NCBI RefSeq assembly: GCF_013868155.1
Contig: NZ_JACEOG010000001.1
Span: forward strand, 62,001 to 126,000
Direction of reading: 5' to 3'
DNA length: 64,000 nucleotides
DNA from: Aeromicrobium phoceense
GTDB lineage: Bacteria; Actinomycetota; Actinomycetes; Propionibacteriales; Nocardioidaceae
Shown here: in pieces, positions 55,893 through 64,000 of the stretch
Layout of the letters: every line of letters starts with the position of its first letter
How positions within the stretch are numbered: the stretch's first letter is position 1
Program-made: the position numbers and the translations under genes
Notes under the pieces: model-generated
The model's input: the letters and a program-made list of their open reading frames with translations, nothing else
The model's database searches: none
Told to the model about the DNA's origin: nothing

Positions 55893-55925
55893 TGACACGT
55901 TGTCAGATCAAGATGACACTGTGTC
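55893..55925. promoter_or_regulatory. Paired TGACAC palindromes before hmuO
   Basis: TGACA-CGT-TGTCA (55893-55905) and GACAC-T-GTGTC (55915-55925) share TGACAC at a 21-base repeat distance. They lie 37-69 bases upstream of hmuO, the second inside the end of hmuV. They could bind a haem- or iron-responsive regulator; no partner is identified. Confidence 0.4.
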
Positions 55926-56699
55926 CGAAAGACCACGATGTGGGATGACGATCAGGTGACCGTCGGGAGCGGGCAGCACGTGCACGGCGATGCCGTACAC
56001 CGACTCGACGCGCTCGGGCGTGAGCACCTCGGCCGGCGTCCCCGCGCTGACGAGGCGTCCGCCGTCGATCATCGCGATGCGATCGGCACGGGCCGCCGCC
56101 AGCGACAGGTCGTGCAGGACCACGACGACGGCACGGCCGGCCGCGGCGAGAGACCGCGCGACGACCATGACCTCCTCCTGGTGGCGCAGGTCGAGGGCCG
56201 CGGTGGGCTCGTCGAGGAGCACCACGCCGGTGCGCTGCGCCAGCACGCGAGCCAGGGAAGCGCGGGCCTTCTCGCCGCCCGAGAGGGCCGTGAACGGCCG
56301 CTCCAGGAGGTGGGCGATGTCCGTGCGCTCGATGGCCTCGGCGATCGCCTCGTCGTCCTGCGCCGCCGTGGCGTGGCCGACCCAGGGATTGCGCCCCATC
56401 TCCACGACCTCGCGGACGGTGAACGGGAAGCTGACCTGGTTGGCCTGCAGGAGCACCGCACGGGTGCGCGCGAGCTCGCGCGCCGACCACTGCGCCAGGG
56501 GGCGGCCGTCGAGGCGCACGTCGCCCTCGGCGATCGGGACGTCACCGGTCAGGGCGCCCAGCAGGGTCGACTTGCCGGCACCGTTGGGGCCCACGAGCGC
56601 CAGCACCTCCCCGTGGACGACGTCGAGGTCGCCCCCGCGGACGATGTCGCGCCCGCCGAGGCGGCACACCAGGCCTCGGACCTCGTACGCCGCGGTCAT
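55908..56699 (-). CDS. hmuV: Haem ABC importer, ATPase HmuV
   Basis: 263 residues. Walker A GPNGAGKST at 37-45, signature LSGGEKAR near 143, Walker B GVVLLDEPTAALD and the switch His in VLHDLSLAA. A FecE/HmuV-type energy subunit. ATG at 56699 overlaps the hmuU stop (ATGA); ATG at 56705 two codons earlier is also possible. Driving haem uptake through HmuU. Confidence 0.94.
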   Translation of the reverse strand: MTAAYEVRGLVCRLGGRDIVRGGDLDVVHGEVLALVGPNGAGKSTLLGALTGDVPIAEGDVRLDGRPLAQWSARELARTRAVLLQANQVSFPFTVREVVEMGRNPWVGHATAAQDDEAIAEAIERTDIAHLLERPFTALSGGEKARASLARVLAQRTGVVLLDEPTAALDLRHQEEVMVVARSLAAAGRAVVVVLHDLSLAAARADRIAMIDGGRLVSAGTPAEVLTPERVESVYGIAVHVLPAPDGHLIVIPHRGLSDTVSS

Positions 56700-57736
56700 G
56701 CCCATCCCCCGGCCTTCGAGCGCGTCGCCCGGACGAGGTAGAAGAAGAACGGTCCGCCGATCAGCGAGGTCAGCAGGCCGATCGGCAGGTCGGAGCCCGG
56801 GACGATCGTGCGCGCGAGCAGGTCGGCCCACACGAGCAGCGCCGCGCCACCGATCACGCTCGCGATCAGGAGCGTGCGGTGCGAGGGGCCCAGCAGCATG
56901 CGCACGAGGTGCGGCACGACCAAGCCGACGAACGCGATGATGCCGGCGAACGCGACCGCCACGCCGGTCAGCAGCGCGACCAGCAGGATCGAGCCGATGC
57001 GCAGGCGCTCGACCCGCAGCCCGAGGTGGGCCGCCGTGCGCTCCCCCAGCGCCAGCAGGTCGTAACGGCGCGCCAGCAGGCACGCGACCACGACGGCGGG
57101 CAGGCCCACCGCGGCGACGATGAGGACCTCGCCCCAGCGCGAGCCGTTCATCGAGCCGAGCTGCCAGAAGACGATCTGCTCGCGCGAGCCGGTGTCGGAG
57201 GCGAACATCACCAGCGCGAGGCCGGCGCCGGCGAAGGCGTTCACGGCGATGCCGGTGAGCAGCAGGGTGACCACCTCGGTGCGACCGCCGACCCGGGCGG
57301 TGGCGTAGACCAGCACGGTGGCCGCGAAGCCGCCGGCGAACGCCAACACGGCGACGCCCCAGCCGCCCAGCGCGACGAACCCGAAGGACAGCGCGATGGC
57401 CGCGCCGAGGGCGGCACCCGCCGAGACCCCGACCACGCCGGGCTCGGCGAGCGGGTTGCCGAAGATCGCCTGCATGACCGCACCGGCCACGGCGAGGGTG
57501 GCGCCGACGAGCAGGCTCATCGCCACGCGCGGAAAGCGGATCTGCAGCAGCGTCTGCTCGACGATCATGTCGTCCGGGCGCCACGAGGTGTCGATGCCGA
57601 TGCCGTGCATCATCGCGCCGACGACGTCGCGAGGGCCGACGGGGAGCTGGCCCACCGAGGCCGACACGAACGTGCCGACGACCAGGAGGACGGCGAACCC
57701 GGCCAGCACCGTGGTGCGCCGGCCGGCGCTCACCAC
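56696..57736 (-). CDS. hmuU: Haem ABC importer, permease HmuU
   Basis: 346-residue FecCD permease with about ten membrane segments. Typical motifs are RFPRVAMSLLVGATLAVAGAVMQ, FGNPLAEPGVVGVSAGA, GLVVPHLVR and a C-terminal GGPFFFYLVR. GTG at 57736 follows the hmuT stop by 4 bases; a second GTG is at 57733. Together with HmuT and HmuV imports haem. Confidence 0.94.
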   Translation of the reverse strand: MVSAGRRTTVLAGFAVLLVVGTFVSASVGQLPVGPRDVVGAMMHGIGIDTSWRPDDMIVEQTLLQIRFPRVAMSLLVGATLAVAGAVMQAIFGNPLAEPGVVGVSAGAALGAAIALSFGFVALGGWGVAVLAFAGGFAATVLVYATARVGGRTEVVTLLLTGIAVNAFAGAGLALVMFASDTGSREQIVFWQLGSMNGSRWGEVLIVAAVGLPAVVVACLLARRYDLLALGERTAAHLGLRVERLRIGSILLVALLTGVAVAFAGIIAFVGLVVPHLVRMLLGPSHRTLLIASVIGGAALLVWADLLARTIVPGSDLPIGLLTSLIGGPFFFYLVRATRSKAGGWA

Positions 57737-57740
57737 CGCG

Positions 57741-58847
57741 TCACTTCTGGGCCTCGGGCACGTAGATCGCGCGGGCCAGCGCCTCGACGACGCCCGCGGA
57801 GCGGGGACCGAAGGACAGGACGTCGCCGTCGGACATGTCGACGAAGCGCTTGTTCTGGCCGGCGGGCGTCAGTGCGATCGCGGGCTTCTCGGCCAGCAGG
57901 CCGTCGACGCCTCCGGTGGACTCGAGGCCGTTCGTCATCACGAGGATGAGGTCGGGCTTCGCCTTGACCAGCGCCTCGTCGGTGAGCGGCTGCATGCCCT
58001 TCCAGCCCATCTCGTTCGCGACGTTCACGCCGCCGAGCGCGCCCACGAGGTCGCCCACGCCGGAGTCGTCGGCGAAGAGGTAGTAGACGCCGGAGTTGCC
58101 GCGCAGGTAGAGGAACACCATCCGCAGGCGGTCGGACTCCTGCTGCGGGACGAAGCGCTCCACCTCGGCCTTGGCCGTCTCGACGTCGGCCTCGATGCGG
58201 TCGGCGAGGGCCTGGCCGGACTCGGGCAGGCCGACGGCGGCGCCGACGTCGCGAGCCAGCTGGGCGGCCCCCTCGAAGCTGGCGTCGTTGTCGAGGAAGA
58301 TCACCGGCACGCCGGTGTCGGCGAGCTGCTCGACCACGTCGCGCGGGCCCATCGACCCGTCCGTGATGATCACGGTGGGCTTCTGCGCCATGACGGACTC
58401 CGCGTTGACCGCGTGTCCCTCGGCGGTGATGAGGGGGAGGTCCTCCGCGCCCGGGAAGTCGGTGGAGACGTCGCGCGCCACGAGCTGGTCGCCCAGGCCG
58501 AGGCCCCACAGCGAGGCCGCGATCGAGCCGGCCATGTCGAAGGCGACGATGCGCGAGGTGTCGGTGACGGTGACCTTGGTGTCGCCCGAGCGCACGTGGG
58601 AGACCACCGCCGCCGGCAGCTGCGGCTTCTCGTCCGTGGCGATCGGCTCGATGTGACGATCACGGAGCAGCGCGGTGCTGGGTCCGGTAATCTCCTTGGC
58701 CGGCTGCGACGCCTCGAGCTCGGACAGCGCCGGCAGGTCGGCACCGGCACCGGGGTCGCTGCCCGCCTCGTCGGGACCACAGGCCGTGAGCAGCAGCATC
58801 GACACAGCGGTCAGCAGCGCGGCGGCCGCGCGCACGGGCCGCGTCAC
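57741..58847 (-). CDS. hmuT: Haem-binding lipoprotein HmuT
   Basis: 368 residues. Lipoprotein signal (ALLTAVSMLLLTAC), then a periplasmic-binding-protein fold of the BtuF/HmuT class: RIVAFDMAGSIAASLWGLGLG, VIITDGSMGP and AIALTPAGQNKRFVDM. It passes haem from HtaA to HmuUV. GTG at 58847 overlaps the htaA stop (GTGA). The upstream frame to 60383 is shadow. Confidence 0.93.
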   Translation of the reverse strand: MTRPVRAAAALLTAVSMLLLTACGPDEAGSDPGAGADLPALSELEASQPAKEITGPSTALLRDRHIEPIATDEKPQLPAAVVSHVRSGDTKVTVTDTSRIVAFDMAGSIAASLWGLGLGDQLVARDVSTDFPGAEDLPLITAEGHAVNAESVMAQKPTVIITDGSMGPRDVVEQLADTGVPVIFLDNDASFEGAAQLARDVGAAVGLPESGQALADRIEADVETAKAEVERFVPQQESDRLRMVFLYLRGNSGVYYLFADDSGVGDLVGALGGVNVANEMGWKGMQPLTDEALVKAKPDLILVMTNGLESTGGVDGLLAEKPAIALTPAGQNKRFVDMSDGDVLSFGPRSAGVVEALARAIYVPEAQK

Positions 58848-61648
58848 GCGTCCACCCCGGGGGTCCGGCGGCGCATGACGAGCACCGTTCCAGCGATCGC
58901 CGCGAGCATCAGCAGGACCGTGGCGCCGATCCACACCAGCCAGTCGCGGGAGGCGGTCGGGGCCAGCGGGGCGATGGCGACGGCCGCCGCGTCGTCGGTG
59001 CCGGCGGCGGGCTGCGCCGCGACGGTGGCGCAGTCCTTCGCCACCGTGTACGTCAGCGTCACGGGATCGAGTGCCGCGCCGGTCTCGTAGTTCGGGAAGG
59101 CCGCGCTGCCGGCACTCGTGAGCGTGGCGGGGATGCCCGAGATCGTGACGGTCTGGCCGTTCTCGGAGACCGCGCCCGCGCCGAGGTCGAGGTCGGCGAA
59201 CGGGACGGCGGCGATCGTCCGGCGATCGTCCTTCCCGGCCATCGCCGCGTCCATCGTGCCGCCGGTGTAGTCGACTGAGAGCGTGGCGGACTTCGCGTCG
59301 GTCATGGTCACGGCGGGGTTCGCGATCGTGGTGTCGAGAGCTCCGTCGTGGCCCGTGAAGACGACGGTTCCGCCGAACTCCAGCTCGCCCGCGCGCGTCG
59401 TCTCGTCGAGCACTCCCTCGCCCTTCGACCAGGTGAACTCGGGCGTCTCGTACGAGGCGTCGCCCTGCGTGGTCCAGTCGCCGTTCGCGATCGAGCCGGA
59501 CACGTACGCACGGAACGACTCCTTGAAGCCCCAGTCGAGGCGGGCGTCGGAGAGCTCGCAGCCGACGATCCTCTCGGCCTCGGCGACGTCGATCACGATG
59601 CCGCGGTCGACCGAGCCCTGAAACGTCAGCGTGTGCTTCCCGGGCTCGAGCGTGGCCGGGATCGTGCCCTTCCACGTGGCGCGGCCCGCGGCGTCGGCGG
59701 TGACGTTCTCGGCCAGCACGATGGGTGCCGAGTAGAGCACCACCTTGATGCCGGTCTCGCCCGGAAGGAAGCCCGAGCCCGACGCGGTGACCTGGTCGCC
59801 GGCCCTCACCTCGTCCTGCTCGAGGGTGAGACCGGTGGTGGCGGGCGGGCTCGCCGGCGGCGTCCAGTCGTCGCTCGTGGTGGCCGCGACGACCGCGTTG
59901 GCCGCGCCACCGGAGGAGACCGATCCGACCGAGAAGGTCACGGGATCGAGCAGCGATCCAGGGGCGTAGAAGGCGCGGCCCTGGTAGGAGAACATCCCGG
60001 CGCCGGCAGCGGTGAGACGCGCCGGGGCACCGGCGTACCGGACCCAGCCGGACTCGGTCGAGCGCTGCGCGGCCGCGAGGTCGAGCGTGGCCAGGTCGAC
60101 GCGACCACGGCCCGTGAGGCTCGCGCTGAGCGTGGCCGAGGTTCCCGACGTGACGCGGACGGAGGGCTGCGAGATCGTCAGGTCGAGCGTTCCGTGGTGT
60201 CCGTGGAACTTCACGGCGCCCCGGTAGGACGTGGAGCCCTGGGCGCTCGGCGGCGTCGCCGTGGTGGAGGACTGTCCGAAGCGGTAGCCCGACCCGGTGG
60301 ACGACGCGCCACCCGAGACCGACACCGAGCCCTTCGCGATGGGGCCGGTGATGTACGAGCGGAAGCTGGCCTTGACGCCCCACGTCAGCTCGCCGGCGCG
60401 ACCGCCGCGGCTCCGGTCACCCTTCGACTGGGTGGCCTTGCCCGGCTGGGCGACGGGTGCCGTCTTCGGCGGAGCCGTGGCGCCCTTGACGGTGATGGTG
60501 CCGTTCAGCGGATCGAGCGCGGTCCCCGCGCCGTACATCGGCGAGCCGCTGTAGTCGAACATCGCCTCCCCGGCCCGGGTGAGGGTGACCGGCGCTCCCG
60601 CGATCGTGACGGCGTTGCGTGCGACCTTGGCGCGGCCCCGGAGATCGACCGTCGCGAACGCGAGGTTCCTCAGGTCGTTGCCCTCGCTGTCGCGGACGTC
60701 CGCGCGGAGCTCCGAGCGCTGGCCGTCGACGACGAGGCGCAGGTTGCGCACGGTGAAGTCCAGGACACCGTGGTGGCCCGTGAACCGCACGCCGCCGCTC
60801 GTGCGGACGTCGACGACCTTGGAGCTCCACGTGCCCGAGGCCGAGGTGAAGGTGGTGCGCGTGCCGTCGTCGGTGGCGGGCGCGAGCGCCTCGGCGGCTC
60901 CGGCGACGAAGTCCATCTTCAAGTAGTTGCGGAAGGACTGCTTGAGGCCCCAGGCGAGCGAGCCGCCCGTGACCTTCGCGTCGTTGGCCGGCGGAGTCGT
61001 GGGAGCGGGCTCGGTGGGCTCGGTGGGACCCGGCTCGGTCGGCTCGGGGTCGGTGGGCTCCACGACCGTCGCGAGCGTGAGCTGCGCGGACACCGGATCG
61101 AGCTCCGTGCCGGCCTCGTACATGGGCGAGCCCTCGTAGGAGAAGAGAGCCGCACCGGCCTGCGTGAGCACGGCGGGAGCGGCGGCGACGGTGACCTTGG
61201 CGCCGGAGGAGGTGACCCTGCCGGCGAGGTCCACGTCGGCGATCGCGATCCCGGAGCGGCTGTCGCCGTTGACCACGGCGTCGACCTCGAGCCGCGCGGA
61301 GTCGCCCGACGTCACGAGACGCGGCCGGGAGATCGTGAGGTCGAGGACGCCGTCGTGCCCCTCGAAGCGGACTGAGCCCTGAGCGGCGACATCGCTCGCG
61401 TCGCCCCACGTGCCCGTGGCCGCGGGGAACGTGAATCCGTCGGGCGCCGCGGTGGCCGGCGCACCGGTGGTGACCTCGCCGCGCGCGATCGGGCCGGTGA
61501 TGTAGTTCCGGAAGGACGTCTTCAGGCCCCACGAGATCGTCCCGGTGGTGACTTTTGTTCCAGCCTCGGCAGCATCCGCGCGGACGGCGGGAGCCGCCGC
61601 GACGGCCAGGACGGCGGCCAGCAGGACGCCCAGAACTCGCACGTGCAT
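58844..61648 (-). CDS. htaA: Cell-surface haem receptor HtaA with four Hta domains
   Basis: About 934 residues from the ATG at 61648 (944 from GTG 61678). Signal peptide, then three Hta domains, an Ig-like module (GLTLEQDEVRAGDQVTASG), a fourth Hta domain, and a membrane anchor (WLVWIGATVLLMLAAIAGTVLV) with basic tail. Each Hta domain has the Tyr in (F)R(N/S/A)Y, His in GH(D/H)G and a later Tyr before (G)xxLDP, the residues shown in corynebacterial HtaA to bind haem. It captures haem for HmuT. First gene of the htaA-hmuTUV operon; two DtxR boxes lie upstream. Confidence 0.94.
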   Translation of the reverse strand: MHVRVLGVLLAAVLAVAAAPAVRADAAEAGTKVTTGTISWGLKTSFRNYITGPIARGEVTTGAPATAAPDGFTFPAATGTWGDASDVAAQGSVRFEGHDGVLDLTISRPRLVTSGDSARLEVDAVVNGDSRSGIAIADVDLAGRVTSSGAKVTVAAAPAVLTQAGAALFSYEGSPMYEAGTELDPVSAQLTLATVVEPTDPEPTEPGPTEPTEPAPTTPPANDAKVTGGSLAWGLKQSFRNYLKMDFVAGAAEALAPATDDGTRTTFTSASGTWSSKVVDVRTSGGVRFTGHHGVLDFTVRNLRLVVDGQRSELRADVRDSEGNDLRNLAFATVDLRGRAKVARNAVTIAGAPVTLTRAGEAMFDYSGSPMYGAGTALDPLNGTITVKGATAPPKTAPVAQPGKATQSKGDRSRGGRAGELTWGVKASFRSYITGPIAKGSVSVSGGASSTGSGYRFGQSSTTATPPSAQGSTSYRGAVKFHGHHGTLDLTISQPSVRVTSGTSATLSASLTGRGRVDLATLDLAAAQRSTESGWVRYAGAPARLTAAGAGMFSYQGRAFYAPGSLLDPVTFSVGSVSSGGAANAVVAATTSDDWTPPASPPATTGLTLEQDEVRAGDQVTASGSGFLPGETGIKVVLYSAPIVLAENVTADAAGRATWKGTIPATLEPGKHTLTFQGSVDRGIVIDVAEAERIVGCELSDARLDWGFKESFRAYVSGSIANGDWTTQGDASYETPEFTWSKGEGVLDETTRAGELEFGGTVVFTGHDGALDTTIANPAVTMTDAKSATLSVDYTGGTMDAAMAGKDDRRTIAAVPFADLDLGAGAVSENGQTVTISGIPATLTSAGSAAFPNYETGAALDPVTLTYTVAKDCATVAAQPAAGTDDAAAVAIAPLAPTASRDWLVWIGATVLLMLAAIAGTVLVMRRRTPGVDA

Positions 61649-61711
61649 GGGCCGGTCGGCGCGTTCGAGCACGGTCACTCCCGTCGGATGGCGGTCAGGA
61701 TGCAGACCCGG

Positions 61712-61755
61712 TCAGGTCACCCTTACCTCATCACTATAAGGTGTGCCTTACCTAC
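61712..61755. promoter_or_regulatory. Two DtxR/IdeR-type iron boxes between the htaA genes
   Basis: Boxes TCAGGTCACCCTTACCTCA (61712-61730) and TAAGGTGTGCCTTACCTAC (61737-61755) each match 14 of 19 positions of TTAGGTTAGGCTAACCTAA when read on the reverse strand. TATAGT (minus strand, 61738-61733) between them is a likely -10 for htaA. Iron-bound DtxR/IdeR should repress both divergent htaA genes in iron-replete cells. Confidence 0.75.
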
Positions 61756-61798
61756 AGCGGCCGCCGGGTTGGGCGGCTTCCTTTCCGAAAGGATCTGC

Positions 61799-63409
61799 AT
61801 GTCTCCCCACACCTTGGTTCGCGGGCGTCGCCTGCTCGCCGGGACGACCGTCGCGGCACTGACCGCCGGCGTCCTCGCGCTCACTCCCGCCACGGCCCAG
61901 GCCGCCGAGTCGCAGACGATCGAGGACGGCTCGATCTCGTGGGGCCTGAAGGCGTCGTTCAGGAACTACCTGACCAGCCCGATCGCCCACGGCACGATCA
62001 CGCCCACCGCCCCTGCCACGGACACCGGCACCCAGACGGTCTTCCCGCAGGCCTCGGGCTCGTGGGCCGCCGGTGAGGCCTCGGTCGGCGCCAAGGGTGC
62101 CGTCAGGTTCTACGGTCACGACGGCGCGCTCGACCTCACCATCTCCGACCCGCGCATCGTCGTGGCCGGATCGGGTGCCCAGCTCGTCGTCGACGCCGTC
62201 GACAGCGAGGACGTCGCGCACGAGGACGTCGCGTTCGCCGACATCCAGCTGGCCGGTGCCGTGAGCTCCAGCCCCGTCGCCGTGACGATCACCGACGCGC
62301 CGACCACGATCACCGCCGCCGGCTCCGGTCTGCTCTCCAACCAGGGCTCGGCCTTCTACGCCCCGGGCACGGCCCTGGATCCCATCAGCGCGCAGCTCGA
62401 GGTCGCCTCGAAGCCGGCCGTCACCGTCTCCAAGGTGACGTTCGCTCCCGACGAGACCGCCACGGTCACCGTGAACGGCTCGGGCTTCGACCCGCAGGAC
62501 GTCATCGGGACACGGCCGCCCTTCGCCGGCCGGTCCGGCGGCGCGTACGTGGTCATCGGGTACTTCTCGGAGACGTGGCGTCCGTCCGCGGGCGCCCCCT
62601 CGTCGGCACGCAAGGTCGTCCAGCAGAAGTGGGCGCTCCCGGCGGGTCAGTTCGAGGACCTCTCCAGCGGTGGCGCGTTCGAGCTGAACGCCGACGGCAC
62701 GTTCGAGACCTCGTTCGAGATCAGCAAGGCGCTCCTGGACACCGTCCGGCAGGCCAACCCCGAGATGAGCGGCAGCTTCGGCATCTACACGTACCCCGGC
62801 AGCGGTGCCGCGAACCCGGCCTTCGAGACCTACACGCCCATCTCCTTCGTCCCCGCCGTCCCGGTGACGAAGAGCCTGTCCACCGCGTACGGCAGGGGTG
62901 GCACCGTGGGCGTCACCGCTCCGGTCGCCGGAACCGTCACCGTCGCCGGGCTCGGCAGCAAGGTCGTCGCCGCCGGTGGCACGGCCGCGTTCGCGGTCCC
63001 CAGGACGCAGACCGCGGGCACGAAGTCGTACCGCGTGACGTTCGCCCCCACCGACGCGAGCCTCACCGCTCCGGCGGCCACGACCGTCACCGTCAAGATC
63101 GCCAGGACCGCCGCCTCGAAGGGCAAGGTCAAGGTCACCCGCAAGCCCACGTCGAAGAAGAAGGGCCTGGCCGTCGTGTCGGTCAAGGGCGCCTCGGGCG
63201 CGGCCGCCCCGACCGGCAAGGTCAAGATCAAGCTGACCAAGGGCAAGAAGAGCAAGTACGTCACGGCCAACCTGTCGAGCGGCAAGCGCCTGGTGAAGCT
63301 GCCGAAGCTCGCCAAGGGCAAGTGGGTCGTCCGCGTCGCCTACTACGGCAACGCGAACTACACGCCGCGCGGCTACGTGAAGGCGGGCTCCTTCAAGGTC
63401 GCCAAGTGA
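61799..63409 (+). CDS. Secreted HtaA-type haem-binding protein with Ig-like repeats
   Basis: 536 residues. Signal peptide (to TAQA), one Hta domain (GSISWGLKASFRNYLTSPIA, FYGHDGALDLTISDP, FYAPGTALDPISAQL), an Ig-like module (VTVSKVTFAPDETATVTVNG), and Lys-rich Ig-like C-terminal modules (GKVKVTRKPTSKKKG). No membrane anchor or LPxTG seen, so it may be released or bound by its basic repeats, acting as a haemophore. ATG at 61799 has GAAAGGA upstream. Divergent from htaA and sharing its iron boxes. Confidence 0.9.
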   Translation: MSPHTLVRGRRLLAGTTVAALTAGVLALTPATAQAAESQTIEDGSISWGLKASFRNYLTSPIAHGTITPTAPATDTGTQTVFPQASGSWAAGEASVGAKGAVRFYGHDGALDLTISDPRIVVAGSGAQLVVDAVDSEDVAHEDVAFADIQLAGAVSSSPVAVTITDAPTTITAAGSGLLSNQGSAFYAPGTALDPISAQLEVASKPAVTVSKVTFAPDETATVTVNGSGFDPQDVIGTRPPFAGRSGGAYVVIGYFSETWRPSAGAPSSARKVVQQKWALPAGQFEDLSSGGAFELNADGTFETSFEISKALLDTVRQANPEMSGSFGIYTYPGSGAANPAFETYTPISFVPAVPVTKSLSTAYGRGGTVGVTAPVAGTVTVAGLGSKVVAAGGTAAFAVPRTQTAGTKSYRVTFAPTDASLTAPAATTVTVKIARTAASKGKVKVTRKPTSKKKGLAVVSVKGASGAAAPTGKVKIKLTKGKKSKYVTANLSSGKRLVKLPKLAKGKWVVRVAYYGNANYTPRGYVKAGSFKVAK

Positions 63410-63425
63410 CCTGAGTCCCCACCCT

Positions 63426-63459
63426 CCGAAGGCCCTCGTCCGTCGACGGGGGCCTTCGG
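63426..63459 (+). terminator. Terminator after the second HtaA gene
   Basis: CCGAAGGCC (63426-63434) pairs with GGCCTTCGG (63451-63459), with CGTC/GACG pairing inside. It begins 16 bases after the stop. Confidence 0.75.
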
Positions 63460-63499
63460 CGTTCCCGGGGGCCTGCCCCTCACCGCCACACTCCCCCGT

Positions 63500-63584
63500 C
63501 GCCGAGTGGCGCAAACCGGGGTCGCGAGTGGCGCAGAAACGCCCGCCACTCGGTGAGTGGCGGGCGACTTTGCGCCACTCGGCG
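63500..63584. repeat. Nested GAGTGGCG palindromic element
   Basis: Outer arms CGCCGAGTGGCGCAAA (63500-63515) and TTTGCGCCACTCGGCG (63569-63584) are a perfect 16-base inverted repeat. Inside, CGCCCGCCACTC/GAGTGGCGGGCG (63540-63551, 63555-63566) form a perfect 12-base hairpin with a 3-base loop, and CGAGTGGCGCAGAAA (63525-63539) is another unit. Located between converging genes; probably a dispersed actinobacterial intergenic repeat. Confidence 0.7.
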
Positions 63585-63599
63585 TTCAGGCGCGGCGGG

Positions 63600-64000
63600 T
63601 CAGGTGGCGGAGACGGCCGCGAGGACGAACCGCGTGGTGGTGTCGGCCGACGCGTGCCGGGCCGAGAGGGTGGCGTGCAGCAGCGAGACCGTGGCGTCGA
63701 CGTCGTCCACGACGAACTCCCCCTGGGCCACGCCGTCGACGAGGATCTGGCGCAGCACCTGCTCGACCGCGACGACGTGCTCGCGCATCGCCATGACCGA
63801 CTCGGGCGAGAGCATCGCCCGCAGCTCGGGGCCGAGGCCGATGTGGAAGTCCTTCGACGTGTCGACGTGGTGGCGCACGTACGTCTCGAGGCGCTCGGTC
63901 GGGGAGGTCCGGCTGGCGAGCGACTCGTTCAGCTCGGCGAGGTAGCGGGAGGTCTCGTCGGTCGCGAAGGCGACGACGACGGCCTCCTTGTCCTTGAAGT
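63600..64000 (-). CDS. TetR/AcrR family regulator, C-terminal part (runs off the right edge)
   Basis: About 133 residues of the ligand-binding domain. FKDKEAVVVAFATDET near the window edge is the end of a TetR helix-turn-helix (YYYFKDKEAL pattern); the DNA-binding N-terminus is outside the window. The rest is all-helical (SRYLAELNESL, HVVAVEQVLRQILVDGVAQ). Ligand and targets unknown. Confidence 0.8.
   Translation of the reverse strand, partial: FKDKEAVVVAFATDETSRYLAELNESLASRTSPTERLETYVRHHVDTSKDFHIGLGPELRAMLSPESVMAMREHVVAVEQVLRQILVDGVAQGEFVVDDVDATVSLLHATLSARHASADTTTRFVLAAVSAT

Noticed and set aside
59348-61375. 675-residue plus-strand frame
   Set aside because: Antisense to htaA; no recognisable domain.

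Overview
This is about 64 kb of very GC-rich DNA (roughly 70%), with dense, mostly co-oriented genes and frequent 4-base ATGA/GTGA start-stop overlaps. Gene content is that of an actinobacterium: a type I multidomain fatty acid synthase, a WhiB2-type iron-sulfur regulator, LCP wall-polymer ligases beside a Wzm/Wzt exporter, split acyl-CoA carboxylase subunits (AccA3, AccD5, AccE) and HtaA-type haem receptors. Gene order fadE25-purE-purK-(PH-domain protein)-birA-accD5-accE-maf-accA3 is the order I remember from mycobacteria, but no mycolate-specific gene is seen, so a Nocardioidaceae-like organism such as Aeromicrobium is my best inference. Nothing looks like a prophage, insertion sequence, CRISPR array or integrated element. 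No tRNA or rRNA gene was recognised. No gene-free gap exceeds 300 bases.

Layout. 1-5727: type I fatty acid synthase on the minus strand, cut by the left edge, with a pair of palindromic operators before its start. 5991-11234: lipid and stress functions, namely a thiolase-SDR operon divergent from a TetR regulator, an MFS transporter, and a YceI protein divergent from a MarR regulator. 11347-16486: ribosome-associated ABC-F protein EttA and two membrane-anchored GTPases. 16555-22013: a minus-strand cluster of Trm112-like protein, DUF3499, DUF5719, a large glycosyltransferase and WhiB2, with a degenerate metallopeptidase on the plus strand. 22117-28713: wall-polymer export (Wzm, Wzt) and three LCP ligases. 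28717-32188: a lipoprotein lipase, an unknown secreted protein with two small membrane proteins in one operon, and a PAP2 phosphatase. 32266-48827: acyl-CoA dehydrogenase, purine genes, class III cyclase, BirA and the acyl-CoA carboxylase genes, interrupted by a VWA protein, an SPFH protein, a stand-alone tudor-like protein, a second acyl-CoA dehydrogenase and a lower-GC membrane protein. 48887-50645: a small regulon around a two-cysteine CsoR-family repressor. 50671-53619: a remarkable amidase-FN3-SpoIID fusion. 53782-63409: haem acquisition and degradation (lpdA, hmuO, hmuV, hmuU, hmuT, htaA, and a divergent second HtaA protein) with two DtxR-type iron boxes. 63600-64000: the end of a TetR regulator.

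How the parts work together. BirA biotinylates AccA3, which with AccD5 and AccE makes malonyl/methylmalonyl-CoA; the malonyl-CoA feeds the fatty acid synthase at the other end of the window. Two acyl-CoA dehydrogenases, thiolase and SDR act on acyl-CoAs in the opposite direction. Wzm/Wzt exports an undecaprenyl-linked polymer that the LCP proteins probably attach to peptidoglycan. HtaA proteins capture haem at the surface, HmuTUV imports it, and HmuO opens the ring to free iron.

The points I find most unusual are the peptidoglycan amidase fused to an apparently circularly permuted SpoIID domain; the CstR-like (not copper-type) repressor with twin identical operators around a well-formed promoter; the tandem palindromes before the fatty acid synthase; a palindrome lying over the promoter of an unknown secreted-protein operon; and several promoters whose geometry predicts leaderless mRNAs.
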